A DNA stretch of 64,000 nt from Ostrinia nubilalis (GCF_963855985.1 NC_087119.1:4442001-4506000); one strand, 5' to 3'. Shown: positions 36,149 to 47,432, counted from the first letter of the stretch. Numbers and translations are program-made. The notes: generated by a model not told the origin, from the letters alone.

Positions 36149-36349
36149 ATGAACAAGGATAAGCGAATCCAACTCGTGAGCCTGGACAGGGATACGCTGG
36201 TTAAGGCGACCCTTTACAAGGCTTGGGAGCCTACGGATGACGAGCTATTGGACGTGGAGAGGGTCATTAATTATACACATATTTTCTACTTTGCCGAACA
36301 TTTGCACGAGAACGGTTTGTCCAAAACATATGAATTTGGTCTTATTTAA
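36149..36349 (+). CDS. 66-residue ORF of unknown function in the right arm of foldback 3
   Basis: It begins MNKDKRIQLVSLDRDTLVKA and ends HENGLSKTYEFGLI. I do not recognise it. The mirrored arm has the corresponding frame (35568-35368, minus strand) open over the same 66 codons and ending at the same stop, but with ACG in place of ATG. It differs by a number of substitutions and no indels. The preceding bases contain two copies of an imperfect unit (CAGGAG.GT.C.AGGAAGAG). It could be an exon of a transposase or of a captured gene, or an ORF kept only by recent duplication. Confidence 0.4.
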   Translation: MNKDKRIQLVSLDRDTLVKATLYKAWEPTDDELLDVERVINYTHIFYFAEHLHENGLSKTYEFGLI

Positions 36350-36587
36350 TGCACGATTAAATGCCCTTCAACCGTCAGGAAGACCACTTTTCGATAGGGT
36401 AAGTCCTTCACGCGGTATAACCGGAAAACCTAAAAAGCGCCCCTTTCGGGGGCCCCCACCACTTAAGCACAACTCCGTCGAAGTCGAAAACCTAGGAGAG
36501 TTTTAATGGCCAACCAATGAAGCCATTAAAGCAATAAAATCTTTTGTAGGAATTATTTCCGATTTAAAATCTAATTCTACTGGACTA

Positions 36588-37140
36588 AAAACTGTTCGCA
36601 CGAAAGAGAAAAAAAAAAAAATCCAAGCAATATTGAATATCAGGTCATTTTGACTATCTTAGACGTTTCGATCTATCTGACGCTGACTGTACAGACTATG
36701 TACTCTTGACTTGAGCAGCTGCCCTCACTGTTATTTTCCAAAAATGAATAAAGCACTACCATGGCCTTATCAATTGTGGAATATTGACGATTTCCCCTGG
36801 AGTTAAGATCGATAAAAATCAACTTCTTATTTTTTATAAATGTTTAAAAAAAAACATAAATCCCAAAAGACTATCGTACGGTACTAACCGTTGGTCGGCT
36901 CTAACACAGGGTAAAGAAAATGTACCGACACAAAAAAATGACCAAGTTAGAAGAATCCTTAAAAAGTGAATTGGGAATGTTTTCAAAAAGTTTGTCCCGT
37001 GTTTTAAAAATATTTTCTTGGCTTCTTGTGAAAATAACAGAAATAAAAAACTTGTACGAATGAAAGAAAGAAACTGTACCTACTTAAGGAAAAAATGTGA
37101 AATTGCTGTTACAAATCAAAAAGAAAAATTCTGGAGAAGT
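36588..37140. other. Intronic stretch with an unassigned 61-codon frame
   Basis: 36784-36969 is open and Lys/Asn-rich (SPGVKIDKNQLLIFYKCLKK) but matches nothing I know, and its composition is that of AT-rich DNA. The rest is AT-rich. Confidence 0.3.
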
Positions 37141-37149
37141 TTTTTAATG

Positions 37150-37315
37150 TTGGAGTTTACATCACAAACTTACGCAATGATCATTAAGTATTGAGAACAA
37201 AGGATCAGGAACATCAATCAACTCATCTACACACATCAACATGGTCTAGCTCTTCTCTGAAGCATATCCCAGGCATGCTCAATAGGATTTAAGTCAGGGC
37301 AGGGCTATTAAACAA
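37150..37315 (-). pseudogene. Tc1-type transposase C-terminal fragment
   Basis: Near 37305-37245 the minus strand reads PDLNPIEHAWDMLQRRAR, the hallmark of Tc1 transposases around the third catalytic acidic residue. Stops follow. No ends are visible, and the 243-bp tandem array begins about 30 bases to the right. Confidence 0.75.
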
Positions 37316-37343
37316 GGTATATTTTAATGTGCAGGTGTCTTAA

Positions 37344-38046
37344 CAAAAAGTTAATAGAATTTTAGTTATTTAGGTTTAATTGAAATATCCCTAGACCATG
37401 TTGTTGTTGATATGTGTATTTCGGCTATAGATTTCGGCGATTTATACATGGAAATCTAAAAAACATACCTATAATTTATATTTATCTTCGAAGAACTTTC
37501 TCTCGCTTCATTTTTTAAATTAATTGCGTGTTTCATAGTTAGATTCATTCTAACTATGAAACGTTATATAAAAAGATACTAAATAACAAAAAGTTAATAG
37601 AATTTTAGTTATTTAGGTTTAATTGAAATATCCCTAGACCATGTTGTTGTTGATATGTGTATTTCGGCTATAGATTTCGGCGATTTATACATGGAAATCT
37701 AAAAAACATACCTATAATTTATATTTATCTTCGAAGAACTTTCTCTCGCTTCATTTTTTAAATTAATTGCGTGTTTCATAGTTAGATTCATTCTAACTAT
37801 GAAACGTTATATAAAAAGATACTAAATAACAAAAAGTTAATAGAATTTTAGTTATTTCGGTTTAATTGAAATATCCCTAGACCATGTTGTTGTTGATATG
37901 TGTATTTCGGCTATAGATTTCGGCGATTTATACATGGAAATCTAAAAAACATACCTATAATTTATATTTATCTTCAAAGAACTTTCTCTCGCTTCATTTT
38001 TTAAATTAATTGCGTGTTTCATAGTTAGATTCATTCTAACTATGAA
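37344..38046. repeat. 243-bp tandem array, 2.9 copies
   Basis: Units start at 37344, 37587 and 37830, each with CAAAAAGTTAATAGAATTTT. Only a handful of substitutions separate the copies, so amplification is recent. Each unit ends with a palindrome (GTTTCATAGTTAGA / TCTAACTATGAAAC). The last copy is cut short just after this palindrome. Confidence 0.95.
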
Positions 38047-38973
38047 ACATTCGTAAACATGTTTCAGCGTCATCTTCTAATGGGTGCTGTTATCACAACA
38101 ACCTCCAAAGAACCTGCACACAAGCGGCTAGTAGTTAGAACCATAAACAGGTTTACGGGTTCACATTTCAGACATCAATCTTGGACCCGTTACGTAAAGG
38201 TTTACAAAGAATCCTGTAGGTGTCGTTACAACAAGTAGCGCAGCTAAGCGAAATCCTTCACAATTTTCGATCATCATCACATCATTTTAAAATAGTCGCG
38301 AAATCAACTATGTATGGATTTAAATTACGTGATTATATTCATTTTTTATATTTACCTCAATAAGGACCTGAAAAATTGTGATTCCTGCTCAAGTAAATAA
38401 CGCTATATTAGAACATCTCACAATTTAGAAACTGATCTATGTAGTAAATCTGACTGGGTTTATGTTTTATTTGTATTATTATTATTAGTACTGTTACAAA
38501 ATGTTTTATTGAACTTTAAATTAAAAATATCTGCGCTGAGCTGAAAGCGCCATCTCTGAAGTGCATGTAACATCAACTGCATGTTTCATGCAAATCAGTT
38601 CACCGTCACCTAGGGCCATCTAGCGTGCAAGTTGAAGTCTGAAATGCAATGTGCAGCGCTGCTAGAGTTTCAACTATATCCCGACAGAGTACGCCGGCTG
38701 TATCGTTTGCGAGCTCTGATCAAGGGTGTTTATTAGGCCCTAAAATCACATATTGGATGAAACAATTTAGTTGTAAATAATAAACATCCTTATACTACAC
38801 AAATGACTTAAATCTAAATTAAAACCAACATTTAATAAGATAAATGCTATTACTTATTTGTTTTTGCAAGTAGGCTTTTGATGTGAAAGCACTTAGAATG
38901 AATCTGTATGTTACCGTTTGATGTAATCAGCCAAGTTCTTTGTTAGCTGGACCTAAAAAACTTAACTAGACTT
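38047..38973. other. Intronic stretch, nothing recognised
   Basis: AT-rich; a somewhat GC-richer patch at 38535-38720 includes GCGCCATCTC and GCCATCTAGC words seen in moth repeats. No gene. Confidence 0.4.
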
Positions 38974-39097
38974 TAACCCCCTTATAAATAAAAGTAATAC
39001 CCTAGTTGAACTCTGGCTTTAATTGTCATTTAGTATGGAAATGTCATTTTAATCCAGTTTTCATCCTAGGTGTAACTTTTTTAATAATAAGGGGGTT
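38974..39097. mobile_element. Short MITE with TAACCCCCTTAT ends just upstream of exon 2
   Basis: TAACCCCCTTATAAATAAAAGT and the complement of AATAATAAGGGGGTTA are terminal inverted repeats of a 124-base element related to 29778-29897. It ends 71 bases before the microexon acceptor. Confidence 0.8.
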
Positions 39098-39168
39098 AGA
39101 GTAGTATTTTTACGAAGTCAAATATATTCCTCAAACTCAGTAGCTAATGCTGGTTGTTTTTGTTCCAG

Positions 39169-39204
39169 AAGAAGACTGGCATGGAGATGGTTCACGAATC
39201 GATG
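39169..39204 (+). CDS. CG32809-like: Coding exon 2 (36-nt microexon) of the AIP3-domain gene
   Basis: A 36-nt exon lies between a TGTTCCAG acceptor and a GATG|GTAAGT donor. It completes a Glu codon from exon 1, encodes EDWHGDGSRID, and leaves one base that completes Gly in exon 3. Both junction phases fit, and its length is a multiple of three, so it could be skipped without a frameshift. The acidic, aromatic sequence contrasts with the basic exon 1. A short MITE ends only about 70 bases upstream. Its small size means prediction programs could miss it. The support is splice signals plus phase; I cannot check conservation here. Confidence 0.72.
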
Positions 39205-42200
39205 GTAAGTCGCCCCAGAAAATCTTATGGCAAAAAGATGATTGCCGAGAACAAAGTATTCAATTTACGAGTTTATCTGGGTTTTAATACTTGAGGTTCA
39301 TCACGATTTTATTCTGTGCTATAGGCTAATAAAATACGAGTATTCAAATGTAACTAATTACAACTAAAATCACCAAAGGATTTGGATTATGAGTGAATAA
39401 CTCACTCTGTTACGAACTGAATAACATCTTTAGTAACATTTTTTAAAACGTATTATAGTTACTAGGTCGCGAAAACCTTTTCCTGCTCGCTTGAAAAGAC
39501 GCGATCGTATTAGCAGACCTTTTATGTTACCCGCGACTTACATTTTTCTTAGTTGTAACTCTTCAGATATAAATCAAGAGAAAATTATAAAATGCTCAAA
39601 GAAAACGCGAAAGAAAATTTTAATAAAAAATTCAATCGATGCTCCAATCTATCTGTTTAATGTGGTATCTTAATTATTAAAACAACTTACGGACGACAAA
39701 CTTATAAAAAACTGTTGTTTTAATTACATAGTTTTCAATGTTTAGTTTTCTTTCCGCGATTGAATTATAATACTATATTATTAATATAATCTCTATTTAA
39801 TATCTATATCTCTATACAGAAATTAGGTATGTTTTATTAGTTTTGTCAAATTAACAGTGATTAATTAATAAATTTTACTGCGTTTTGTGGTATTAATAAT
39901 TTTGTGTGAAATTCGTTTACCACTAGCGATACCACTGACTGTTTCACTTTAGAATGAAATACTTCATTTTCAACACAAAATTAGTAAATTATCATAAGAT
40001 ACGGAAAATCTCACCGCGGTTTCCAACCGATGAGTTATCCTTAACCAAACAGCAAAACTGAAATTTTCACTTCAGGTACACAGTACCAAATTCACAGGCA
40101 CGTACACCAATGTCTTAATTTTATTCATGTAGACTCGTAATAGGTATTTATGAGAGATTTAACTATCAATAGTTGTGAGAACGAGCTTGTCCTCTCCTGC
40201 AAATTCGCGGCAAAGTCGTCAGTCAACGCTGTCAGCCGTGACAGCCAAACGTTTTAATAGATGACGTGCGGCTGCGGCTTGGGGCGCTGCATTTACGCCG
40301 CTATACGTTTTGGAATGTTTATTTATTTTGCTGGACCGCTATCGATACAGTACTTGTTTTTTTTTATTGTATTTAAATACGTACTATCGGCAACAGTGTT
40401 AATTGCCGGTCAACCCATTGCTGGTCATTTCGTCGCGTTCTATCTCAAAGAATCACCATATAATGAGAGCGAGAGCAAAAACAGAAATGGATAGTTGCAG
40501 ATAGTACAGTAGCTATTGTTAACGTTGGTGGTTATTGGTCTGACAGCCACATGTTCTAGCTTTCAGTCAGAAAAAAAGCCAAGACAATGTTTTGCGCATC
40601 CAATTTTATAGTGCGCAGTGCAGACATTATTTAGTTTATCTTTATTTTTGTTTTTACTTCATATTATTCCTAAACTTCTCAAATTTACATTTTGTGTTAG
40701 TCAAACATACTCCGAGCGTAAAAAAATCTGTATGATACAATTTTGGGCTGAATAGTTCATGCGATCACCTGTTGAACGTGAAACCTCGTGTTACGTATGT
40801 TACAAAAAACTATTTACAATCAATCTTATGACTTGGATTTAGAGTTTATATTAGCCAACAAAGTGTGACTTACTTGTGACTATTTGGTGGTGTGATTGGC
40901 ATCGTTTTTTGTCTTTTTCTAACATACATACTGACCCAAATGTCAGTTGAGACATCAGTATAAATCTATTAATATTATAACGTATAGTACGTTTTATTTT
41001 GAGCGCTTCATAGTAACTCACATCAACGCCAGTGTTTACCATCTCAAGGCGCCGGAAAGGCCGCTCGCGCGTTTCGTGCTTCTTTCATAAATTATCTTAA
41101 AATATTTTTTTAACCATGTGTCGATGGATATTTCAATTATATGAGACTCTGCTGTTCAATTTCCGTTATATTTTCAGCGTAATACAATCTGTTATATAAC
41201 TTTTTAATTATTTTTTAACTTGTTTTGATTTACGTTTGAGTTCATTCACGTAGTATTTTTATTTTTGTTCATCATACATTTGGTTCTGCTTTAAGGGCTG
41301 TGGTAGAGGCTGCTTTACATATTTAGAGCTCGACGTGCCTGAGAGATGGCCCGAAGCGCCAAGAAATGTATATATTAATCATTTTCCGCAAAGTCCCACA
41401 CATAGTTTTAATAGTTTTCAAGAATTTGCCATGTACCCGTGACAGCCGAAAGGTAGGTTTTTTAAACCAGATTGTTTACATATCATAATCATTGTATACA
41501 ACGTGTTAATGAAAAAGCGCAAAACCTCAGACACCCTAAATTATTTTTATTATAAAAGAATTATGTAAATTATTAAAATTAATTTTCGCGGATCATTTAC
41601 GAAGATATTCACTCTTTTTGTTTTCGCCCCGCGCACTTGTTATCTCTTTTTTACGCATTTCTGGAAACGTATTGACCTTTCACACGCTGATTGCAAGGCA
41701 TGCACGCCTATGAGTAGGTTAGTAGTTAACGTAGATAGGTTATTCACCTCTGATAATAGAATTAGGTAACGATTAAACACGGCGTAATTAAAATATTTTT
41801 TTTGACCCTAATTTTTTATTAGTGGAATCGATACTACTCTCGATTCCTAATCAACTAATAAACTAATTTCAGGTTTTGCGCTTAATAGATCGAAGCGTCT
41901 AAGATAGCAAAAATGATCTGATATCAAAATTTCATATAAATGTAACCAGTCAAAGTAAGCATATTGTTTGAGGCACCCAAAGTAGTCAATATATGTTAGC
42001 AACACTGTTCTCAATTTCATATGAGCTGCCTAAATGTTATGTAAACCCAAAATAATGTAAAAATTGTTAATTTTTTGGAACATTGGTCAAAAAATCATTT
42101 TCAGGAAAATGTACACTAAACGTACTGCCGCACCCAGGTTTATTAAAACCAGCTTTCTGGGAGCTCTGTGTATAATATTGAGTAGGGTCTGTATGCTCTC

Positions 42201-43092
42201 TGAGCCTATCTGTATTTTTTTTCCGGTATTCGCTCCCAACAGAGTTAAAGTGCGTTTATGAGCTTTTATTGACTATGGGTATGACTTAAGATGTCTTGTG
42301 AGGCTTTATTTTAATTGGTCCCACCAATGTTAAATGGTATTGAGTACGGGACTCGGAGTTGACACTCCATTACTTTTCTACTATTAAACATAATATTTTT
42401 TTATAATTAAACATAATATTACCTATGAGTCGTTATTTTCAGATGACATCGTTAAAAACTATAAAGTTTTTCACTGTGTAAAATAAATGAACTACCTATA
42501 AAGTAGGTAGGTACACTCCCGTTTGCACTTGTACACATTACAAAATTATTATTATTCGAAGTATATCGAACATTAACTGTAATTAAAATCGATTTATTGA
42601 ATGTTAAAATCCACTGGCGTATGTTGGTACACATTTTGCCTCAACGGACATTTAACTCGCTTGATGGTTGTTAACATACCTACACCAGAAGAAAAAAAAA
42701 AAAAAGAAGGTAGGCCTAAATTATACTAGCATGAACTTCGCTTTGGATATTCACAGATAATATTTTTTGTTTAATTTGTTTTCACCTATTTTGTTTCGTT
42801 AATTGCAGTATCTGATGCTTTCTACACATCATGAGGGTGTAATTTGCTACCTTCGAGGCCGTACATTTCGAATTATTGTTGGAAATTTTAGTTCTTTCGT
42901 AGGTAGAGCAAGAAGAATGCATTAAGGGTTGTTTGTATGTGTTAATAGGAGCAGAGTGTCAATGACAAAATGTTGTTAAAACAGAAAAAGTATACAAACA
43001 ACTTTAGCTAATATAAAGTCACAGCTAAGTTTGGTTTATCTTGTATTAATCTATATTATTAAATTTTTAGCGTTTAGAGTCGCATCTCAAAC
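39205..43092. other. Intron 2, left part
   Basis: AT-rich. GC-richer patches at 40180-40310 and 41030-41080 could be regulatory or repeat-derived. A 77-codon hydrophobic frame at 40261 has no splice signals or known homology. No further exon was found. Confidence 0.4.
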
Positions 43093-43240
43093 TAATTTGA
43101 AAATTATAAATAACTTGAAAAAATCGAAGTGTCTAAGTAGCTCAGTTGGAAGAGCAGTCGCCCGGCAAGCGGAAGGTCGTGGGTTCAATTCCCGCCTTAG
43201 GCAGTTCGATTTTTTCAAGTTATTTATAATTTTCAAATTA
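43093..43240. mobile_element. Inverted-repeat element enclosing a tRNA-like sequence
   Basis: Perfect 36-base inverted arms (43093-43128 and 43205-43240; TAATTTGAAAATTATAAATA at the outer end) surround a tRNA-like cloverleaf. Its acceptor stem continues the arm pairing, so the whole 148 bases fold as one long hairpin. It ends 21 bases before exon 3. No target duplication is evident. A tRNA-headed MITE or SINE-like family is my guess. Confidence 0.8.
43131..43203 (+). tRNA. tRNA-like cloverleaf, anticodon GGC (Ala-like), probably a pseudogene or element part
   Basis: All arms fold: acceptor GTCTAAG/CTTAGGC with discriminator A, D stem GCTC/GAGC with an AGTTGGAA loop, anticodon stem GTCGC/GCGGA with one mismatch, and T arm GTGGG-TTCAATT-CCCGC. 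Length 73. The anticodon at 43164-43166 would be GGC, rarely used in eukaryotes, and base 33 is C rather than the near-universal U. Together with the repeat arms this argues against a working tRNA gene, although the A and B boxes look usable by Pol III. Confidence 0.55.
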
Positions 43241-43261
43241 ATCTATATTGTTTTTCCACAG

Positions 43262-43401
43262 GTGGGTTGTCGGATGGGGAGCAGAACCGAAGCTCTTCCA
43301 GGGGCAGAACTTCCCGTCGCGACGATCCACGGCGCCACACCCTCGCCGGAAATCACTATTACATTCAGAACCATCCTGGCCAGATACCCCATGACCTTGA
43401 G
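43262..43401 (+). CDS. CG32809-like: Coding exon 3 of the AIP3-domain gene, Ser/Arg-rich
   Basis: The acceptor is TTTTTCCACAG and the donor GAG|GTGAGT. The exon completes a Gly codon and encodes 46 more residues, starting GLSDGEQNRSSSRGRTSRRD and ending in PGQIPHDLE, in phase 0. The Ser/Arg/Asp-rich stretch suggests a disordered, phosphorylatable linker; that is inference. Another frame across the same bases is also open for 124 codons but runs into the upstream intron and does not splice correctly. The exon is preceded, 21 bases away, by a perfect inverted repeat enclosing a tRNA-like sequence (43093-43240). That leaves only a very short polypyrimidine tract to define the acceptor. Confidence 0.85.
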
Positions 43402-43838
43402 GTGAGTATGGGTCTCGTCGGCTGTGGTTTTAATGATCTAATTTTGTTCATTTTGTTTCAAACATTTCTAAGCGGTATTATTTGCTGATTTGCTGAAACC
43501 AAATACTAAAATATGTATAAACGACTTTGTTTAATTTATTATTTATTTTACTAAAATTATTATGGGCCGAATTCCGTTAAAACAGGTTTATTGATCTGAA
43601 TCTTCTTACGAATAATAGGTAAGTAGCTTAATTCTGAGAACCAAAGTACTCAGACATGATTATATTTGTTTATTAACAACGCGCCCTGTCTACATATTTT
43701 CATTTTTTTATTATTGAGTTTTCTACTGATACTCAGGGTTGATTTTTATTTTACCACAATCTTCATTATGCGGGTTGTCATTTTTAAGAGTAAATACCTA
43801 TATTGTCTTGCAAATACATTAATTAGCATTTTCATGTA

Positions 43839-44278
43839 CAGTCGCGGAATGAAAAGGTTCGTCACCTTAGTGTCGGTTTTCGCTTGCACTGTAATAGTCA
43901 AACCTGCCAACATAACCGTGCAAGAAACAGTGCTACTAACATTTAAATAAATATGACGTTTGCTAACGAATAAGGTTTTGCTTGTTTATTTTTCTATCCC
44001 ATCAGTGCAATGTTACAAAATGTATTTTTTTTAATTTAATAGATAACAGGTTGAACCAACAAGAAGGTTTTAGTTTATCAATCATAATAATCTTCTTGAC
44101 AAGATAAATCGTCAAACAACTTTGATCTGAATAATTTTGAACTTTACTGAAGAAGTGTTAAAGATTATTTTCTATAACTCGAGATTATTCTGTAACATAG
44201 TTTCAAAAGGTAATATGTGCTCGCGATTCGTTGAAGGAATCAATTTGAAAACTGACGAACCTTTTCATTCCGTGACTG
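43839..44278. mobile_element. Tc1-type MITE, TA flanked
   Basis: Ends CAGTCGCGGAATGAAAAGG and the complement of CCTTTTCATTCCGTGACTG, with TTCGTCA continuing the repeat, and TA on each side. 440 bases in intron 3; no ORF of transposase type. Confidence 0.88.
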
Positions 44279-44671
44279 TACATTGCTAATGAACCGAACT
44301 TGATACCTCGGACTAAAATTAGTTAAAATAGTCTCTACAATTTTAAGTGATTTGGTTACTAAAACCATCTCTTTGTATATTTTATGATATGATGTGTTTT
44401 TTTTAATGCTTGCAATATCAAATACGCGACAGTGGCTTTTGCGATGGTTATTTAAAGAATTAATATTAAACTATGATATTTATTGTACTTGAAGATCGAT
44501 TCGCTACTCTTTTTTGTTTGAATCAGTCAGCTTGTCAATGAATTGATTGTTTCATAATTTTATTTAAAATCACTATCTTGATATATGCATAGTATCGTGT
44601 CAATTTACTTATCTTCTTTTACCTCTCTTATCACTCACCATTTATTTATTATTTATTATGTTATCCTTCAG

Positions 44672-44776
44672 CATCGGGGACCTCAACCAGCAAATATGAA
44701 TTCGCCTGAGTATGCCATCGTTACCAAGTTCCGCGATACAAAAAATAATATAATATCAAATCAGTTCGCACGAAAG
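44672..44776 (+). CDS. CG32809-like: Coding exon 4 of the AIP3-domain gene
   Basis: A 105-nt exon (35 codons, phase 0 at both ends) lies between TTATCCTTCAG and AAG|GTATGAG. It encodes HRGPQPANMNSPEYAIVTKF and ends in QFARK. It keeps the frame open between exons 3 and 5, and because its length is a multiple of three it could be a cassette exon. The MNSPEYAIV stretch looks like a short conserved motif, but I do not recognise a named domain. The flanking introns are about 1.3 and 2.8 kb. Confidence is slightly lower than for exons 3, 5 and 6 because only phase and splice signals support it. Confidence 0.75.
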
Positions 44777-47166
44777 GTATGAGAACCGACCGTTTTAGGC
44801 TGATTTTTGATTGCGTAGAAAGAACAAATGCGTTAATTTCGCCGAAGATTCCAAGTAACCTGTACTTTTTCATAATTTTTTCGTTAATGCAACATGACAT
44901 TATTATACAGAAGCTTTTTACAAATGCGGTAGTTTTTCTTAATTTCATGGATTTTTTAATAATTCCAACTTGGCTTTCCCAACACCGTAATTCCTGTGTA
45001 GCTTCTCCGTAAAACTAAAAAACTTTCGTTCCGGTAGTCTCTGACAAAAATACTCGTTAATGAAGAGTAAAAGGTATGTTCCTTTTGTTGAAAAAGGGAT
45101 TGGCCGAAGACTAATTAAAAAAGGAAGGAAGGAATTTTAATGTTTTCGTGTAGTACTAAAAAAGAGTTACCAGTAAGTAACTTCAGAAAGACTTAGGAAA
45201 GTATTTGCCGAAATCATTAAAGTTGGCATAGAAGTGAACTAAAAAGCTAAAATTTCGTTTTTTATATTAGGTATATACTATCCCCTTCGTTCAATATACA
45301 CAGTTTTTATAGCTTTAATTACGAATACTTCGCACATCCTTAATTTCAGAAATCTTTATGGTCGTCATTTCTTCACCTGCCTAGACGACATATTATTTAT
45401 CTGTGCTTTTTCTCTTGGCGACACGTTAAATTATAGAAACGCATTATGTTAACTTTCTACGGAATAAAAAATCGGCAAGCTATCTTGGTTTTGGGTGAAT
45501 GCTTTTGATGTATTTTAAAGGTACTAACATTATTGACCGAATACAATGCTGCTAAGATACCTAATGGAAATTAACCTAGATGTAGTATGCCGCTAAAAAA
45601 GAACAGCTCTTTCTCTACTTTTATCGCCGCTCATGCCCACGCTAATTGGTGATTTTCTTGTGTTTGGTAAACGTTGTTGAGATTCATCTGAAGGATTTTA
45701 AGTTATAATAAATAATTAATGTGCGTAGAATAAAATTTCCAGAAATAGTTATTTGATGAAAATAGACGCCCTTTAAAACTTATTGTAAAAATATGAAGTG
45801 GAAATCGCAGGATAGGTATAATAGGATCATTGAATATATATTATGCTGCCAACCCTTTTAAGAGCTTAACCTTGTAGGTAGATTAATAAATTCCTACTGC
45901 TATTAAACCTTAAGAGTTAAGTATTTTAGCTTGTTTGTGATTGTGTCTGCCTTTGGTTTATGAAGGCTGTGACGGATTTTGTTTAATGTCTTGTGTTCCT
46001 GGAATAGTCGTGAGTGCTATGTTTCCACCTAAGACATTAATTCATTAATCAATAAAATTATAATTACCATGCTTTCAAAAACATATAACGATAGGAACAT
46101 ATGACTAAAATATACAAAACTAGTTCATTGCGTTCAATATTGGCATTATTTAGACCGCACTGAGTTCATTCAGTTGGTTGGTACCAATTCTAATTTTGCA
46201 TAGCTATATTTGAATCATAGCGCAACTGGGATGGATGTAAGAATGTAAACGTTTAAGATAGAACGATTAACAGGCAGGTCTAAATATTCACCATTGAGTT
46301 ATAAACATAATATTCTTTTCCACCATTCGCATAAATTTTTTAACAATACAAGCAAATTAGCTTTTTTGTATGTTTGTATGTTGTCTACTAGGTACTTTGT
46401 TACCTAATATTTGTCTATGCAATGAACTGCAATGGTGTTGGCTGCAAGTACAAATTGCTACTTCACTATTTTAGCGAATTGTTGAAAATTTCACCCATTT
46501 GAATGTACCTACCTAATTCAACAGCGAATCATTCGTTTAATTCCATTTAATTGATCTAACCTAGATGTTATTATTTGGGACGAAACAAGTTCAGTTAGTG
46601 AGACATGGCCACGTTTTTATTTAGGTAGAATAACAATTGCAATTAATTAGTGCCAATCTCAATACCTCAATATTTGGGGAGATGAGTGATTTGAAATTAT
46701 ACTTACAGAACGGAAAGGAATATAATGAACAAAAACATTTTTCGATTACATTGCTAGTAAAGTCTACATATATAAGTATAGATAGATGGTTCCCTTCCTC
46801 TCTTGAGACTTTCGTATCAACAATTCAATACCTGAGTTAGCAGGGTAAAGGCACAGTTTGTGTCCACTATACTTTATTGGCCATTACATGGCAGATGGCA
46901 GAGGAAGACTTAAAAATTACGTTAATTACATTAGTATTTTTTGTTATGTTCTAACTAAATAATAATATTTACATTGTACTTATGTGTGGATGTAAAAACT
47001 ATTTTTGTTAAATAAACACTTATAAATTACCTACAACATATGTTCAGCTCTCATAAAAGGTGAAAACCAGTGTTTCGATAGCCAGACTCCTCTTTAAAAA
47101 GATAGCGTAAATCAGTTTTTAGAGTAAATTAAAAAAAATGTGTTCATGACTGGTCAATATTGTATG
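44777..47166. other. Intron 4, left part, nothing recognised
   Basis: AT-rich, no repeat boundary or exon could be supported. Confidence 0.45.
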
Positions 47167-47432
47167 TCGGCCGTTTGGTGTAGTGATTCGAAACGGACTA
47201 CTATTCCGGAGGTAGCGGGTTCGATTCCCGCACAGTACAAACATTTGTGTGCATGAACATATTTGTTTGTATTGGACTGGGTGTTTTCTATGTATAATAA
47301 GTATGTATTTACAAAAAATAAAAGTATTTAAGTATGTTTATATCCGTTGTCTAGTACCCATAGTACAAGCTTTGCTTAGTTTGGGACTAGAAGCGCAGTG
47401 TAAAATGTCCAGGGTATTTATTATTATTTATT
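47167..47432 (+). mobile_element. tRNA-derived SINE
   Basis: A tRNA-like head (TCGGCCGTTTGGTGTAGTG with A box, and GCGGGTTCGATTCCCGCAC as B box/T arm) is followed by a body with GTACAAACATTTGTG and TGTCTAGTACCCATAGTACA, and an AT-rich (TTATTATTTATTAT) tail. It matches the SINE family I know from noctuid moths. The flanks ATATTGTATG (47157-47166) and ATATTGAATG (47433-47442) make a 10-bp target duplication with one mismatch. Confidence 0.88.

Larger units (their letters stand above)
35127..36585. mobile_element. Long-arm foldback transposon (foldback 3) with ORF-bearing arms
   Basis: Left end TA|GGCCAGTAGAATTA and the complement of the right end TA|GTCCAGTAGAATTA are mirrored, with TA on both sides. 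Each arm is about 580 bases, and the arms are roughly 85-90% alike. The loop (about 35720-35998) holds a duplicated 31-bp palindromic unit. Each arm carries the same 66-codon open frame. No recognised transposase. Confidence 0.85.
6144..39168 (+). other. Intron 1 of the AIP3-domain gene (about 33 kb)
   Basis: Phase-1 intron between the GTTAGT donor and the TGTTCCAG acceptor. It holds most of the transposons listed below. I found no further exon of this gene inside it, although alternative first exons would be hard to see without transcripts. Confidence 0.75.

Noticed and set aside
40261..40494. 77-codon hydrophobic ORF in intron 2
   Set aside because: It has an ATG but no homology, no splice context and ordinary intron composition after the first GC-rich codons.
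43031..43405. 124-codon frame covering the tRNA-like element and exon 3
   Set aside because: It reads exon 3 in the wrong frame and crosses the splice acceptor. The phase-consistent frame is the other one.
47167..47240. Possible tRNA gene
   Set aside because: The tRNA-like part is the head of a SINE with body, tail and target duplication; the anticodon region is degenerate.
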